Of a DNA stretch of 64,000 bases, positions 34,866-43,854 are shown piece by piece. The stretch's first letter is position 1. Every line of letters starts with the position of its first letter. Source of the DNA: Tenacibaculum caenipelagi (GTDB lineage Bacteria > Bacteroidota > Bacteroidia > Flavobacteriales > Flavobacteriaceae); assembly GCF_004363005.1 (NCBI RefSeq), contig NZ_SNYH01000002.1:62001-126000 (forward strand), in the 5' to 3' direction. The notes below the pieces were generated by a model that had not been told where the DNA came from, searched no databases, and saw nothing but the letters and a program-made list of their open reading frames with translations. The position numbers and the translations under genes are program-made.

Positions 34866-35486
34866 TTACACATTCTTTAACCAACCTACGATACTTAAGC
34901 GAGGTCTTATCAACGCTACTTTTACCTCATGCTCAGTTACATCACTCTTAAAAAAAGCAACTCTACCTCCAATAGGTAAAATGGTTTCTGTTTTTTCTTT
35001 GGTGTAGAGTACTAACTCCCCTCCATCATCAACATTCCAGTCCTCATTTAAGTACATAACAAATGAAAACAACCTTCCGTTATCGCTCTTAAACTGATCG
35101 ACATGACGTTTGTAAAAACTACCTATATCGTAATACGCATAATGAAACTCAAAAGCATTGATACTCGTGTAACATGTTTTGTTTAGATACTCAGCAAACT
35201 CATTCATTTTTTGAACAAACTTTTTTTCTAGATCATCTTCAGTTTTTTCGTTAATCCAGCAAATAACGTCTCGTCTTATCTCTTTGTCTTTTGTATAGTC
35301 TGAGTCTTTTCCAATACCCGCTCTATACATCATTCCTTCTTCATAAAGTTGCTTCAAATTATTCCGAAGCCCTGCTATCATATCCGCAGAAAAAAAGTTA
35401 TCACAAACTCCAAACTCGTTGGAAATTAAGCCAGTAATCAATCGTTCATACTGTTGCTTATGCAATTCATTTACAGTTGTTTGCAT
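34866..35486 (-). CDS. 2-oxoglutarate/Fe(II)-dependent oxygenase of the prolyl hydroxylase type
   Basis: From ATG 35486 the protein has 206 residues. The iron site HVD (HVDQF) and the distal histidine in TEHEV, plus arginine in RPRLSIVGW, form the facial triad and 2-oxoglutarate contact of PKHD-type double-stranded beta-helix oxygenases. Its target is not evident. The start at 35486 was chosen over 35552, because the extra residues hydrophobically resemble leader DNA and a promoter-like TATCTTTC lies between. A palindrome overlaps that box. Confidence 0.82.
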   Translation of the reverse strand: MQTTVNELHKQQYERLITGLISNEFGVCDNFFSADMIAGLRNNLKQLYEEGMMYRAGIGKDSDYTKDKEIRRDVICWINEKTEDDLEKKFVQKMNEFAEYLNKTCYTSINAFEFHYAYYDIGSFYKRHVDQFKSDNGRLFSFVMYLNEDWNVDDGGELVLYTKEKTETILPIGGRVAFFKSDVTEHEVKVALIRPRLSIVGWLKNV

Positions 35487-35500
35487 TAATAAATTTAAAA

Positions 35501-35527
35501 TTAGACTAACTACGAAAGATAGTCTAA
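35501..35527. promoter_or_regulatory. Palindromic operator-like site over the 2OG oxygenase promoter
   Basis: TTAGACTA (35501-35508) and TAGTCTAA (35520-35527) are perfect 8-bp arms with an 11-bp spacer. The minus-strand TATCTTTC inside is close to the -7 consensus. The 6-bp palindrome before ssb has the same spacing. Confidence 0.45.
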
Positions 35528-35561
35528 AAACATATAGATTGTACACCCTCAAATAAAAATT

Positions 35562-35569
35562 TATATTTG
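35562..35569 (+). promoter_or_regulatory. -7 promoter element of tex (TATATTTG) with -33 TTG
   Basis: An exact TAnnTTTG box preceded by TTG at 35539-35541 with a 20-bp spacer, the best full promoter apart from the tRNA one. ATG follows at 35579. Confidence 0.7.
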
Positions 35570-35578
35570 CTTTATTTT

Positions 35579-37702
35579 ATGAATTTACTATCCTTTATAG
35601 GTTCTCATACCAACCTTTCTTCTGTCGCTATTCAAAACACCATTGAACTGTTAAATGAAGATTGCACCATTCCTTTTATTGCTCGTTATCGAAAAGAAAA
35701 AACAGGAAATTTAGATGAAGTTGAAATTGGTCAAATTGTTCAATTCAAAGAACAATTCGAAACCTTAGAAAAGCGTAAGACCACCATTTTAAAAGCTCTG
35801 GAAGAACAAGAGGTTTTAACAGATGAACTAAAAAACAAGGTTGAAAAAGCAGAAGATTTAACCTCGTTAGAAGATTTATATCTTCCGTATAAAAAGAAAC
35901 GTAAAACCAAAGCAGAAACGGCTCGTAAAAATGGATTAGAACCATTAGCAAAGATGATTATGAGTCAGCGAGTAAACGATTTGGAATTTACCGCTTCTAA
36001 ATACCTTTCGAACGAAGTAGAGCAAATAGACGATGCCTTAGAAGGTGCTCGCCATATTATTGCTGAATGGATTAACGAACGAACTGATATTCGAAATAAC
36101 ATTCGTTATCAATTAGAACGTTTTGCGACCATTGCAACCAAAGTCGTTAAAACAAAAAAAGAAGACGAAGCTGCACAAAAATTTAAAGATTATTTTGATT
36201 GGGAAGAAAATCTAAGTCGAATTCCTTCTCACCGATTGTTAGCTATTTTACGTGCAGAAAAAGAAGGTTTTATTCGCATAAAAGTTAGTATTGATGACGA
36301 ACGAGCGCTTCAAAAAATGGAAGACAGAATTATTCGTTCACATAATGAATGTGCAGAACAAATTGAACTAGCTATTGCCGATGCATACAAACGTTTGCTG
36401 TTCCCTGCACTATCAAACGAAGCTTTAACAATTGCTAAAGAAAAAGCAGACGAAAGCGCCATTAAAGTATTTGCTAAAAACTTACAGCAATTACTGTTAG
36501 GTTCCCCATTGGGTGAAAAACGAATTTTAGCTATCGACCCAGGATTTAGAACTGGTTGTAAAGTGGTTTGTTTAAACGAACAAGGAGACTTATTACATAA
36601 CGAAACTATTTTTCCGCATGCACCTCAGCATCAATCAAAAGAAGCAATGAATAAACTTAGTTCTTTAGCAGATGCTTATAAAATAGAAGCTATCGCTATA
36701 GGTAATGGGACTGCTTCTAGAGAAACGGAACAATTAGTAAAACGCGTATATTTTAAAAATCCAGTAGAAATATTTGTAGTAAGCGAGGCGGGTGCCTCTA
36801 TTTATTCAGCTTCTAAAATTGCACGAGATGAGTTTCCTAATTATGATGTAACTGTTCGCGGTACAGTTTCTATTGGGCGTCGATTAGCAGATCCTTTAGC
36901 CGAACTGGTAAAGATTGAAGCAAAATCTATTGGTGTTGGACAATACCAGCACGATGTAGACCAGACACAATTAAAAAAATCATTAGATACTGTAGTAGAA
37001 CATTGTGTAAACAAAGTAGGAGTTAATATTAATACTGCTAGTGCTTCCTTATTAAGCTATGTTTCTGGTATCGGTCCTAAATTGGCTGAAAATATTGTAA
37101 GTTACAGAAATGAAAATGGTGCTTTTACAAATAGAACTGCCATTAAAAAAGTCCCTCGTTTAGGAGGAAAAGCATTTGAGCAATCTGCTGGATTCTTACG
37201 AATTAAAAACGGCGATAATCCACTAGATGATTCTGCTGTTCATCCAGAACGTTATACTTTGGTTAAACAAATTGCAAAAGATGCGGGAACTAAAGTGGAT
37301 GACTTAATTGGTAATTCTTCTGTTTTAAAACAAATTAAACTACAGCAATATGTAACCGAATCTTACGGATTACCAACACTACAAGACATTATAAAAGAAC
37401 TGGAAAAACCAGGATTAGATCCTCGCGAAAAAGCCAAAGCTTTTAGTTTTAACGAACATATTAAAACAATAGATGATCTACGAATAGGCATGGTACTTCC
37501 TGGGATTGTAAATAACATTACCAATTTTGGTTGTTTTGTGGATATTGGAATTAAAGAAAGTGGTTTAGTTCATGTATCCAATCTATCTGACACATTTGTT
37601 AAAGATGTAAATGAACATGTAAGCTTGCATCAACACGTTCAGGTTAAGGTTTTAGAGGTAGATATTTCAAGAAAACGTATTCAACTAAGTATGAGTTTTT
37701 AA
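35579..37702 (+). CDS. tex: Tex family RNA-binding transcription accessory protein
   Basis: The 707-residue protein has the Tex layout: N-terminal helical Tex domain (RYRKEKTGNLDEVEI), YqgF-like RNase H fold (about 320-450, LAIDPGFRTGCKVV), helix-hairpin-helix segments (about 480-560, VSGIGPKLAENIV), and a C-terminal S1 RNA-binding domain (residues about 635-705). It is a cytoplasmic nucleic-acid-binding factor for gene expression. From ATG 35579 the promoter box is correctly placed; a longer start at 35567 overlaps it. Confidence 0.95.
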   Translation: MNLLSFIGSHTNLSSVAIQNTIELLNEDCTIPFIARYRKEKTGNLDEVEIGQIVQFKEQFETLEKRKTTILKALEEQEVLTDELKNKVEKAEDLTSLEDLYLPYKKKRKTKAETARKNGLEPLAKMIMSQRVNDLEFTASKYLSNEVEQIDDALEGARHIIAEWINERTDIRNNIRYQLERFATIATKVVKTKKEDEAAQKFKDYFDWEENLSRIPSHRLLAILRAEKEGFIRIKVSIDDERALQKMEDRIIRSHNECAEQIELAIADAYKRLLFPALSNEALTIAKEKADESAIKVFAKNLQQLLLGSPLGEKRILAIDPGFRTGCKVVCLNEQGDLLHNETIFPHAPQHQSKEAMNKLSSLADAYKIEAIAIGNGTASRETEQLVKRVYFKNPVEIFVVSEAGASIYSASKIARDEFPNYDVTVRGTVSIGRRLADPLAELVKIEAKSIGVGQYQHDVDQTQLKKSLDTVVEHCVNKVGVNINTASASLLSYVSGIGPKLAENIVSYRNENGAFTNRTAIKKVPRLGGKAFEQSAGFLRIKNGDNPLDDSAVHPERYTLVKQIAKDAGTKVDDLIGNSSVLKQIKLQQYVTESYGLPTLQDIIKELEKPGLDPREKAKAFSFNEHIKTIDDLRIGMVLPGIVNNITNFGCFVDIGIKESGLVHVSNLSDTFVKDVNEHVSLHQHVQVKVLEVDISRKRIQLSMSF

Positions 37703-37705
37703 AAC

Positions 37706-37733
37706 AAAAGCCAGCTGTTTAAAGCTGGCTTTT
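37706..37733. terminator. Bidirectional terminator after tex
   Basis: Stem AAAAGCCAGCT/AGCTGGCTTTT; lies between convergent tex and lipoprotein genes. Confidence 0.85.
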
Positions 37734-37783
37734 GCAATCAAAAATTGATAAATAGACACTAAAGGATAATTAATTTTATTCTT

Positions 37784-39178
37784 TTAATTAATGCGTTTTA
37801 TAACTAACCTTCTATCATTTGCTTCTAAAACTACTTGAATTTCAGAGGTTGAGACAACTGCCCACTCTTTATTAAATTCATTTACAGGAGCATCAGAAAA
37901 ATTTAAAGCTAATATGCTAGCATCACTCGATACTTCCCAAGATCCTACCATAACAACTCCATCTTTTTTCGCCTTAACAACATTATCTAAATAAAAATAG
38001 ATCTGATAATTGGTAAAAGTTTCTGTTTCATCAACTCCGTTATTTTTATAGTTTTCAACTGCCCAAACACTACCTTCTGCTAATAAAATATCACTCAATT
38101 CATCTTTTACAACAGAACATTGACTTTTAAAACGAAGATGATTTCCTTCAAGTAATAAATGTACACTTACTTCCCCTGAACCTTCTTTAACTTCATGTAG
38201 ATACCAAATAGCATTAAAATCTGGAAAATCTGGAACGTTAACAACTATTTTCATGTCATTAGCTTCTCCTGAAACTTCCCAACTACCTTCGTAAACAGTT
38301 CCATTTTTATTTACTAAGATTATTCCTCCTTCTTTAAAATTAAACACAAAATCTTTGTATTCATCAGTAAGATACGTTTGGTCTATGTATAGTTTCTCAA
38401 CAATCCATTCATTGCAGTTTGCAAATATCTCTTTAACCCCTTCGGTAGTACATCCATCACAATCATCATCATTGTAATCATTATCATCATCTTCATCACA
38501 ACTATTTTTTGCTGCTGCTATAGCCTCTTCTAATTCTTGCATATTGTTAATATACACATATGTGTCTCCATTTAAAATCACCTTAAAAGGAAAATCTATA
38601 GTCACTGCTGCATAATCTTTTAAGTTCCCTATTAATTCATACATCTCTTCATCATTCTCTATGGTAAGGGTAAGTATTAACTCTTGATTTGAATTGAACA
38701 CAGAAGCTGTAAGCGGGTAGTAAAAATCTAAACACTCAATATCATCATCATCTTCATTTTCTCCTTTACAGTTTTGTGCTAAAGCTTCTAACTCTTCATC
38801 AGAATTAACTGTTTTTACTGTATAATCACTTAGTATTACTTCAATAGGGTACGAAATAACTATAGAATCTACATCATCATCAAAAAGATCAAAAATATCT
38901 TCTATTTCTTCATAGCCATCTTCATCATTTACCGTTATTTCTTTAGAATTTACAGTAACAGTTACTGGTAATTTAACACTAAGACAACTAGCTCTATCAA
39001 TAATATTATCATCAGAACCGTCTTTTGTAACAGTATATTTCATCAAATTAGCTACTGTAGAGTTTGCTACAAGCTCATTTTCAATTGGAGGGTTAATAAT
39101 TTGAATTTCTTCGGTTCTACATGAAGAAAGTACTAGTAGAACACTAAATAATACTAAGGTTGTTTTTAAAAATTTCAT
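37784..39178 (-). CDS. Acidic surface lipoprotein with two pairs of duplicated domains
   Basis: I do not recognise a named family. The 464-residue product has a lipobox LVLSSC (cysteine at about 20). Residues about 65-140 and 150-228 are two similar beta domains, each ending in an ELEALA.NC or ELEEAIAAAKNSC segment. An Asp-rich linker (DEDDDNDYNDDDCDGC, about 229-244) follows. Then two lipocalin-like repeats follow (about 255-355 and 365-464), each with GSWEVS. The D-rich stretch could bind calcium. The gene diverges from an ECF/FecR/TonB receptor unit, so it may be an accessory lipoprotein of that importer. Confidence 0.65.
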   Translation of the reverse strand: MKFLKTTLVLFSVLLVLSSCRTEEIQIINPPIENELVANSTVANLMKYTVTKDGSDDNIIDRASCLSVKLPVTVTVNSKEITVNDEDGYEEIEDIFDLFDDDVDSIVISYPIEVILSDYTVKTVNSDEELEALAQNCKGENEDDDDIECLDFYYPLTASVFNSNQELILTLTIENDEEMYELIGNLKDYAAVTIDFPFKVILNGDTYVYINNMQELEEAIAAAKNSCDEDDDNDYNDDDCDGCTTEGVKEIFANCNEWIVEKLYIDQTYLTDEYKDFVFNFKEGGIILVNKNGTVYEGSWEVSGEANDMKIVVNVPDFPDFNAIWYLHEVKEGSGEVSVHLLLEGNHLRFKSQCSVVKDELSDILLAEGSVWAVENYKNNGVDETETFTNYQIYFYLDNVVKAKKDGVVMVGSWEVSSDASILALNFSDAPVNEFNKEWAVVSTSEIQVVLEANDRRLVIKRIN

Positions 39179-39306
39179 AATCTTGGGGTTATTTATTTGT
39201 TTTAGTTTGATTTCTTTCGGCTTTTATTATAAAACAACTAACTTCTTTAATATCCCGAGAAAAATATTTTTTTATACCTTTCTCACTCTTAAAACCCTAT
39301 TTTAGT

Positions 39307-39825
39307 TTGTCAAAACCCCTACATAATAACGTTTGTAATGAAAAGAATTTTTCTTTATTGTATGAAAAATATGCTCAAGAGTTAGGTAATTTTTTATACT
39401 ATAAATATGGAAATACTTTAAATCCTACTGATAAAGTTCAGGATACTTTTATTAAATTATGGGAAAATTGTGCGAAAGTAGTTCCTGAAAAAGTTAAATC
39501 TTTTCTTTATACCGTTGCTAACAATTTAATGTTAAATGCTGTGAAGCATCAAAAAGTAGTTTTTAAACATCAAGAAATAAAGCCTAAAGATTACACAAAT
39601 GAGTCACCTGAATTTATACTTCGCAAAAAAGAGTTTTTACAGCGGTATGAAAAAGCTTTATCAAACTTAAAAGAAGAAGAACGTGTTGCCTTTATGTTGA
39701 ATAAAATAGATGGTAAAACCCACAAGGAGATAGGAGAAATATTAGGAGTTACAAAAAAGGTTGCTGAACACAGAATTTATTCGGCATTTAAAAAATTAAA
39801 AGATCAACTAGAAGATTTTAAATAA
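39307..39825 (+). CDS. ECF-type RNA polymerase sigma factor
   Basis: The 172-residue protein starts at TTG 39307 (MSKPLHNNVC). Region 2 contains DKVQDTFIKLWEN near residue 43, and region 4 contains a helix-turn-helix (HKEIGEILGVTKKVAEHRIY). This is the ECF sigma layout used in Bacteroidetes for FecR-controlled receptors. The FecR-type gene follows by 52 bp and the receptor overlaps it, giving a self-contained cell-surface signalling unit. Confidence 0.88.
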   Translation: MSKPLHNNVCNEKNFSLLYEKYAQELGNFLYYKYGNTLNPTDKVQDTFIKLWENCAKVVPEKVKSFLYTVANNLMLNAVKHQKVVFKHQEIKPKDYTNESPEFILRKKEFLQRYEKALSNLKEEERVAFMLNKIDGKTHKEIGEILGVTKKVAEHRIYSAFKKLKDQLEDFK

Positions 39826-39877
39826 AAAATCGGGATTTTCACTAAGTAAAGTGTTTTATTAATATAGGCAATCACTC

Positions 39878-40783
39878 ATGAAGAAGGATGATTTAATACA
39901 AAAATGGTTACGTAACGAATTAACCAACGAAGAACAAGCAGCTTTTAACACCTTAGAAGATGCTAGTTTTCTTGAAGAAATTATTCAAGAAGGTCAGCGA
40001 TTTAAAGCTGACAAGCATATTTCTATACCTTCTTTTGAAAGCTTAAACAATCGTTTACCCTCTAAAAAACCACCCCAAACAAATTGGCTATTAGTCGTTT
40101 CTAAAATTGCCGCAGTATTTATTATTGGTTTAGGTATATTTTATTTTTTCAATGCTAAACAAGTAAACGCTTTTAATACTCAATATGCCGAGAGTAAAAC
40201 CATTACACTTCCCGATAATTCGATAGTAGAACTAAATGAATTTTCTCACCTTGAATACAATAGTAATACCTGGAAAAAGCAACGAAGTTTGCAATTAAAA
40301 GGCGAAGCTTTTTTTGATGTTGAAAAAGGAATGCGTTTTGATGTTATAACTAAAAACGGAATTATAAGTGTTTTAGGTACTGAGTTTAATGTACTAGACA
40401 GAGACAGTATTTTTAAAGTTTCATGTTATGAAGGATTGGTACAAGTAAACTATAAAAATAAAATTACAAAACTACCTGTTGGAAAAGAGTTGAGTATTAT
40501 TAAAGGAATAGAACAAAAGACCAGTACAATTTTATCACAACCAAAATGGTTGAAAAACATGAGTGTTTTTGAAAATGTCTTGCTTTCTCAAGTTGTTGCT
40601 GAACTTGAGCAACAATACAGCATTAAGGCACAACTTAGCATACAAAATAGTGATCTAAAATTTACAGGTGCTTTTACAAACAATAACCTTGAAAAAGCCT
40701 TAAAATCAATCACTCTTCCATTTAATTTATCGTACGAAATTAAGAATAAGCAACATGTAATTATTTGGGATGAACAACTATAA
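39878..40783 (+). CDS. FecR family anti-sigma factor
   Basis: The 301-residue protein has a cytoplasmic N-terminal helix for sigma binding (MKKDDLIQKWLRNELTNEE), a single membrane segment at about 69-90, a periplasmic FecR domain (LPDNSIVELNEFSHLEY and LKGEAFFDVEK) and a C-terminal DUF4974-like domain (FTGAFTNNNLEKALKSI) that meets the receptor's STN domain. The last 14 bases overlap the receptor start, so translation is coupled. This is classic Fec-type transmembrane signalling. Confidence 0.9.
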   Translation: MKKDDLIQKWLRNELTNEEQAAFNTLEDASFLEEIIQEGQRFKADKHISIPSFESLNNRLPSKKPPQTNWLLVVSKIAAVFIIGLGIFYFFNAKQVNAFNTQYAESKTITLPDNSIVELNEFSHLEYNSNTWKKQRSLQLKGEAFFDVEKGMRFDVITKNGIISVLGTEFNVLDRDSIFKVSCYEGLVQVNYKNKITKLPVGKELSIIKGIEQKTSTILSQPKWLKNMSVFENVLLSQVVAELEQQYSIKAQLSIQNSDLKFTGAFTNNNLEKALKSITLPFNLSYEIKNKQHVIIWDEQL

Positions 40784-43271
40784 ATCCTTCTTTTTTTTAA
40801 TACTCATCTGGTCTTTTTGTTTTGGCATACAAGCGCAAACTGAACCTAAAAAAGCGCCTCTTAAAACGGTATTAGAGCAAATTGCAAATACACACAGCAT
40901 CCAATTTAACTACAGTAGTAGTTTAATTAAGAACATCTATGTATTTCCTATTTCTAATAAGCTTAGCTTAGGTAATAAACTTAAAAAACTAGAAGCACAA
41001 ACAAATTTTATATTTACTCTTTTAGATTCACAAATAGTTGGAATTTCATCTCCTGTAATAATTTGCGGATACTTAAAAGATTCTACAACAAAAGCTCCTT
41101 TGGTTGGAGCAACTATTAAGACAGATAATAACTATACCGTTACTGACAATCATGGTTTTTTTGACCTTAAAACTAGAAGTAATTCTGAAAAAGTAAACAT
41201 TCGGTTTATTGGTTATCATACAATTGATAAATTAGCAAGTGAGTTGTCTTCTACAGACTGTAAAAACCTTTTTTTAAGTGAACATCAAGAGTTAATTTCT
41301 AATATTACTGTCAATGGATATTTGGTAAAAGGTATTGATAAAACTATTAATGGTAACACTATTATCGATTTTTCAAAATTTACCCTACTTCCAGGATTAA
41401 TTGAATCTGATGTGTTGCAAACTGTGCAAGCTCTACCAGGTATTCAAAGTGTAGATGAAACAGTTTCAAACATCACTATTAGAGGAGGCTCACACGATCA
41501 AAACCTTATTTTATGGGACGGTATAAAAATGTATCAAACTGGACATTTTTTCGGGTTAATCTCTAGCTTCAATCCAAAAATCACGCAAACTGCGTATGTA
41601 ATTAACAACGGTACTGATGCTTCTTACTCTAATGGAGTTTCGGGAACTATTCACATGAAAACAGCGGCTACTTTACAAACAGATTTCACAGGAAGTTTGA
41701 GTCTGAACTTTATCAATGCTAATATTTTTGCTGATACTCCTTTAGGAAAAAAGTCTTCACTTCAAGTGGCCGCTCGTAGATCTATTGACGATTGGATTAA
41801 AACTCCAACTTATCACAATTACTTTAAGCGCGTTACCCAAAGTACCGAAATAGAAAACAACGATAAAAACGTTACGAATTCTAATCAAGAGTTTAATTTT
41901 TACGACACCTCGTTACGATGGTTATATACTCCTACCAACAAAGATGCTATTCGAATAAACTTTATTTTAATTGATAACAACTTAACATTTGATGAAACTG
42001 CAGTTGTAAATAACTCAACAGAGACCAAACAAAGTAGTTTGTCGCAACAAAGCATTGCTGGCGGTATTAATTATCATCGAAAATGGAATCCAAAATTTAG
42101 CACAACCTTACAGGTTTACGAGACAGATTATAATTTACAAGCTATTAACGCAAACATTCTAGATAATCAACGTTTTTTACAAGAAAACATCGTTTCTGAA
42201 ACAGGTGTAAAACTGAAAGGTAACTACACTAAAAATAGTTGGAAATACAATGGTGGTTATCATTTTGTTGAAACACAAATAACCAATCGAAACGATGTTG
42301 ATAATCCTAGGTTTGTAAGATTGTACTCTAATGTTATTAGAGAGCATGCCGTTTTTGGACAAACTCAATATCAAAACTCTAATAGTAACATTACTATAAA
42401 ACCAGGGTTACGGATTAATTATATTGAGAAGTTTAACAAAATCCTTGTAGAACCTCGATTAAGTATTCATAAAAAAGTTAATGACGTTCTTTCTATAGAA
42501 GTTCTGGGGGAGTTTAAGCATCAAAATGTCTCTCAAGTTATCAATTTTCAGAATGATTTTTTAGGAATTGAAAAACGTAGATGGCAGTTATCTGACAACG
42601 ATAGCATTCCTGTATTAAAAAGTAAACAGGCTTCAATAGGATTCACTTATAAAAAGAAGCAATGGCTTGTAGATGCTACAGGATACTACAAAACTATTGA
42701 TGGTATTACCACACAAAGTCAAAGTTTTACCACCAAATATGAGTTTAGTAAAAACAAAGGAAGTTATGATGCTTTTGGTATTGATTTTTTATTGAGAAAG
42801 AACTTCAAAAACCTAAATACTTGGTTAAGTTATTCATTTATTCAAAACACATATTTTTTTGACAATTTAGTTGAATATCAATTTCCTAGTAATTTTGATA
42901 TTACTCATGCTATTACGGTCGGTAGTACTTATTCTAGCAAATTATTCAATATTTCGCTTGGACTAAATTATACTTCTGGAAAACCAACTTCTCAACCTGT
43001 TTCGGGTAATGAAATTATTGATAATGAAATTAATTATGAAAGTGCTAATAATAGTAGACTTAATAATTATTTAAGAGCAGATGCTTCTGCCCTGTACAAA
43101 AAACAACTAACTGATGATATGAGTGTAAATATTGGTGTTTCAGTATGGAACTTATTCAATACTAAAAATAGTATTAATAATTATTATAGAGTAGAAAATA
43201 ATAGTGCTAATAGGTATTCTCGTTATTCGCTAGGTTCTACCCCAAACTTCTTGTTAAAATTAAATTTTTAA
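40770..43271 (+). CDS. STN-type TonB-dependent receptor of the ECF/FecR unit
   Basis: The 833-residue protein has a signal peptide (about 1-22), an STN domain (about 28-95, LKTVLEQIANTHSIQFNY), a carboxypeptidase-regulatory-like domain (about 105-180), the plug (about 215-310, GIQSVDETVSNITIRGG) and a beta-barrel ending FLLKLNF. The N-terminal STN domain passes occupancy to FecR. It is not closely similar to the tandem receptors at 7.6-13 kb and no SusD gene is adjacent. The ligand is unknown; iron or another scarce nutrient is possible. Confidence 0.88.
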   Translation: MNNYKSFFFLILIWSFCFGIQAQTEPKKAPLKTVLEQIANTHSIQFNYSSSLIKNIYVFPISNKLSLGNKLKKLEAQTNFIFTLLDSQIVGISSPVIICGYLKDSTTKAPLVGATIKTDNNYTVTDNHGFFDLKTRSNSEKVNIRFIGYHTIDKLASELSSTDCKNLFLSEHQELISNITVNGYLVKGIDKTINGNTIIDFSKFTLLPGLIESDVLQTVQALPGIQSVDETVSNITIRGGSHDQNLILWDGIKMYQTGHFFGLISSFNPKITQTAYVINNGTDASYSNGVSGTIHMKTAATLQTDFTGSLSLNFINANIFADTPLGKKSSLQVAARRSIDDWIKTPTYHNYFKRVTQSTEIENNDKNVTNSNQEFNFYDTSLRWLYTPTNKDAIRINFILIDNNLTFDETAVVNNSTETKQSSLSQQSIAGGINYHRKWNPKFSTTLQVYETDYNLQAINANILDNQRFLQENIVSETGVKLKGNYTKNSWKYNGGYHFVETQITNRNDVDNPRFVRLYSNVIREHAVFGQTQYQNSNSNITIKPGLRINYIEKFNKILVEPRLSIHKKVNDVLSIEVLGEFKHQNVSQVINFQNDFLGIEKRRWQLSDNDSIPVLKSKQASIGFTYKKKQWLVDATGYYKTIDGITTQSQSFTTKYEFSKNKGSYDAFGIDFLLRKNFKNLNTWLSYSFIQNTYFFDNLVEYQFPSNFDITHAITVGSTYSSKLFNISLGLNYTSGKPTSQPVSGNEIIDNEINYESANNSRLNNYLRADASALYKKQLTDDMSVNIGVSVWNLFNTKNSINNYYRVENNSANRYSRYSLGSTPNFLLKLNF

Positions 43272-43275
43272 CATA

Positions 43276-43311
43276 AAAAAACAAGCTGATTACATAACCA
43301 GCTTGTTTTTT
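43276..43311. terminator. Terminator after the STN-type receptor
   Basis: Stem AAAAACAAGCTG/CAGCTTGTTTTT with a 12-base loop; convergent with ssb. Confidence 0.85.
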
Positions 43312-43347
43312 ATTTCTTTTTTAACTCTTTTTCAGCAACTTACCCTC

Positions 43348-43683
43348 TTATTTACTTCCTAACATCAGTAGCTCACTACAAACTACTTCTGTTATGTAGC
43401 GTTTATTACCTTCTTTATCGTCAAAAGAGCGAGAAGTAAGCTTCCCTTCTATCATTACTTCTTTGCCTTTTTCTAAATATTTTTCAATAATTTCTGCTGT
43501 TTTATTCCAGGCAACTACATTATGCCATTGTGTGTCCGTTACTTTTTCGCCTTGGGCATTTTTATACGTTTCATTAGTTGCTATAGCAAATTTTGCTAAT
43601 TTCTTTCCACTTTCTAAAGTGATTACTTCTGGATTATTTCCTAAATTTCCAATTAACTGTACTCTGTTTTTTAGTGCGTTCAT
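43348..43683 (-). CDS. ssb: Single-stranded DNA-binding protein, short form
   Basis: The 111-residue OB-fold protein starts MNALKNRVQLIGNLGNNPEV and contains WHNVVAWNKTAEIIEKYLEKG. It ends with ELLMLGSK and lacks the acidic DIPF-type tail that recruits replication proteins in full-size SSB, which is usually 140-180 residues. It is therefore probably an accessory SSB (DNA uptake, repair or mobile-element related) instead of the replicative form. A full-length paralogue is presumably elsewhere. Confidence 0.85.
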   Translation of the reverse strand: MNALKNRVQLIGNLGNNPEVITLESGKKLAKFAIATNETYKNAQGEKVTDTQWHNVVAWNKTAEIIEKYLEKGKEVMIEGKLTSRSFDDKEGNKRYITEVVCSELLMLGSK

Positions 43684-43735
43684 AATAGTATTTTTTAATG
43701 TTAAACAGTTAAGACCTTGTCATTCAAACGAATTG

Positions 43736-43758
43736 ACACTGCAAAGATGAAACAGTGT
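43736..43758. promoter_or_regulatory. Palindrome over the ssb promoter region
   Basis: ACACTG (43736-43741) and CAGTGT (43753-43758) have an 11-bp spacer. The minus-strand CATCTTTG inside differs from the -7 consensus by one base. The placement and spacing equal those of the palindrome at 35501. Confidence 0.4.
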
Positions 43759-43828
43759 GCAAATTAAAAATGGTTAGTAATCGTTTATTTTCGTTTGTAA
43801 TTGAATGTAATCATTTAAATATTTTTAA

Positions 43829-43836
43829 TATTTTTG
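43829..43836 (+). promoter_or_regulatory. -7 promoter element of the 43855 acetyltransferase (TATTTTTG)
   Basis: An exact TAnnTTTG box 18 nt before ATG 43855, in AT-rich DNA where chance hits are common. Confidence 0.45.
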
Positions 43837-43854
43837 AAATCAAACAGTTAGAGC

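Noticed and set aside
38450..38500. Apparent trinucleotide microsatellite (ATC repeats)
   Set aside because: It is the aspartate-rich segment of the lipoprotein, so coding explains the repeats, though slippage is possible.
39200..39309. TTTTAGTTTG repeated at 39200 and 39300 in the ECF leader
   Set aside because: A 10-bp direct repeat in AT-rich DNA is not significant enough, and the second copy overlaps the start codon.
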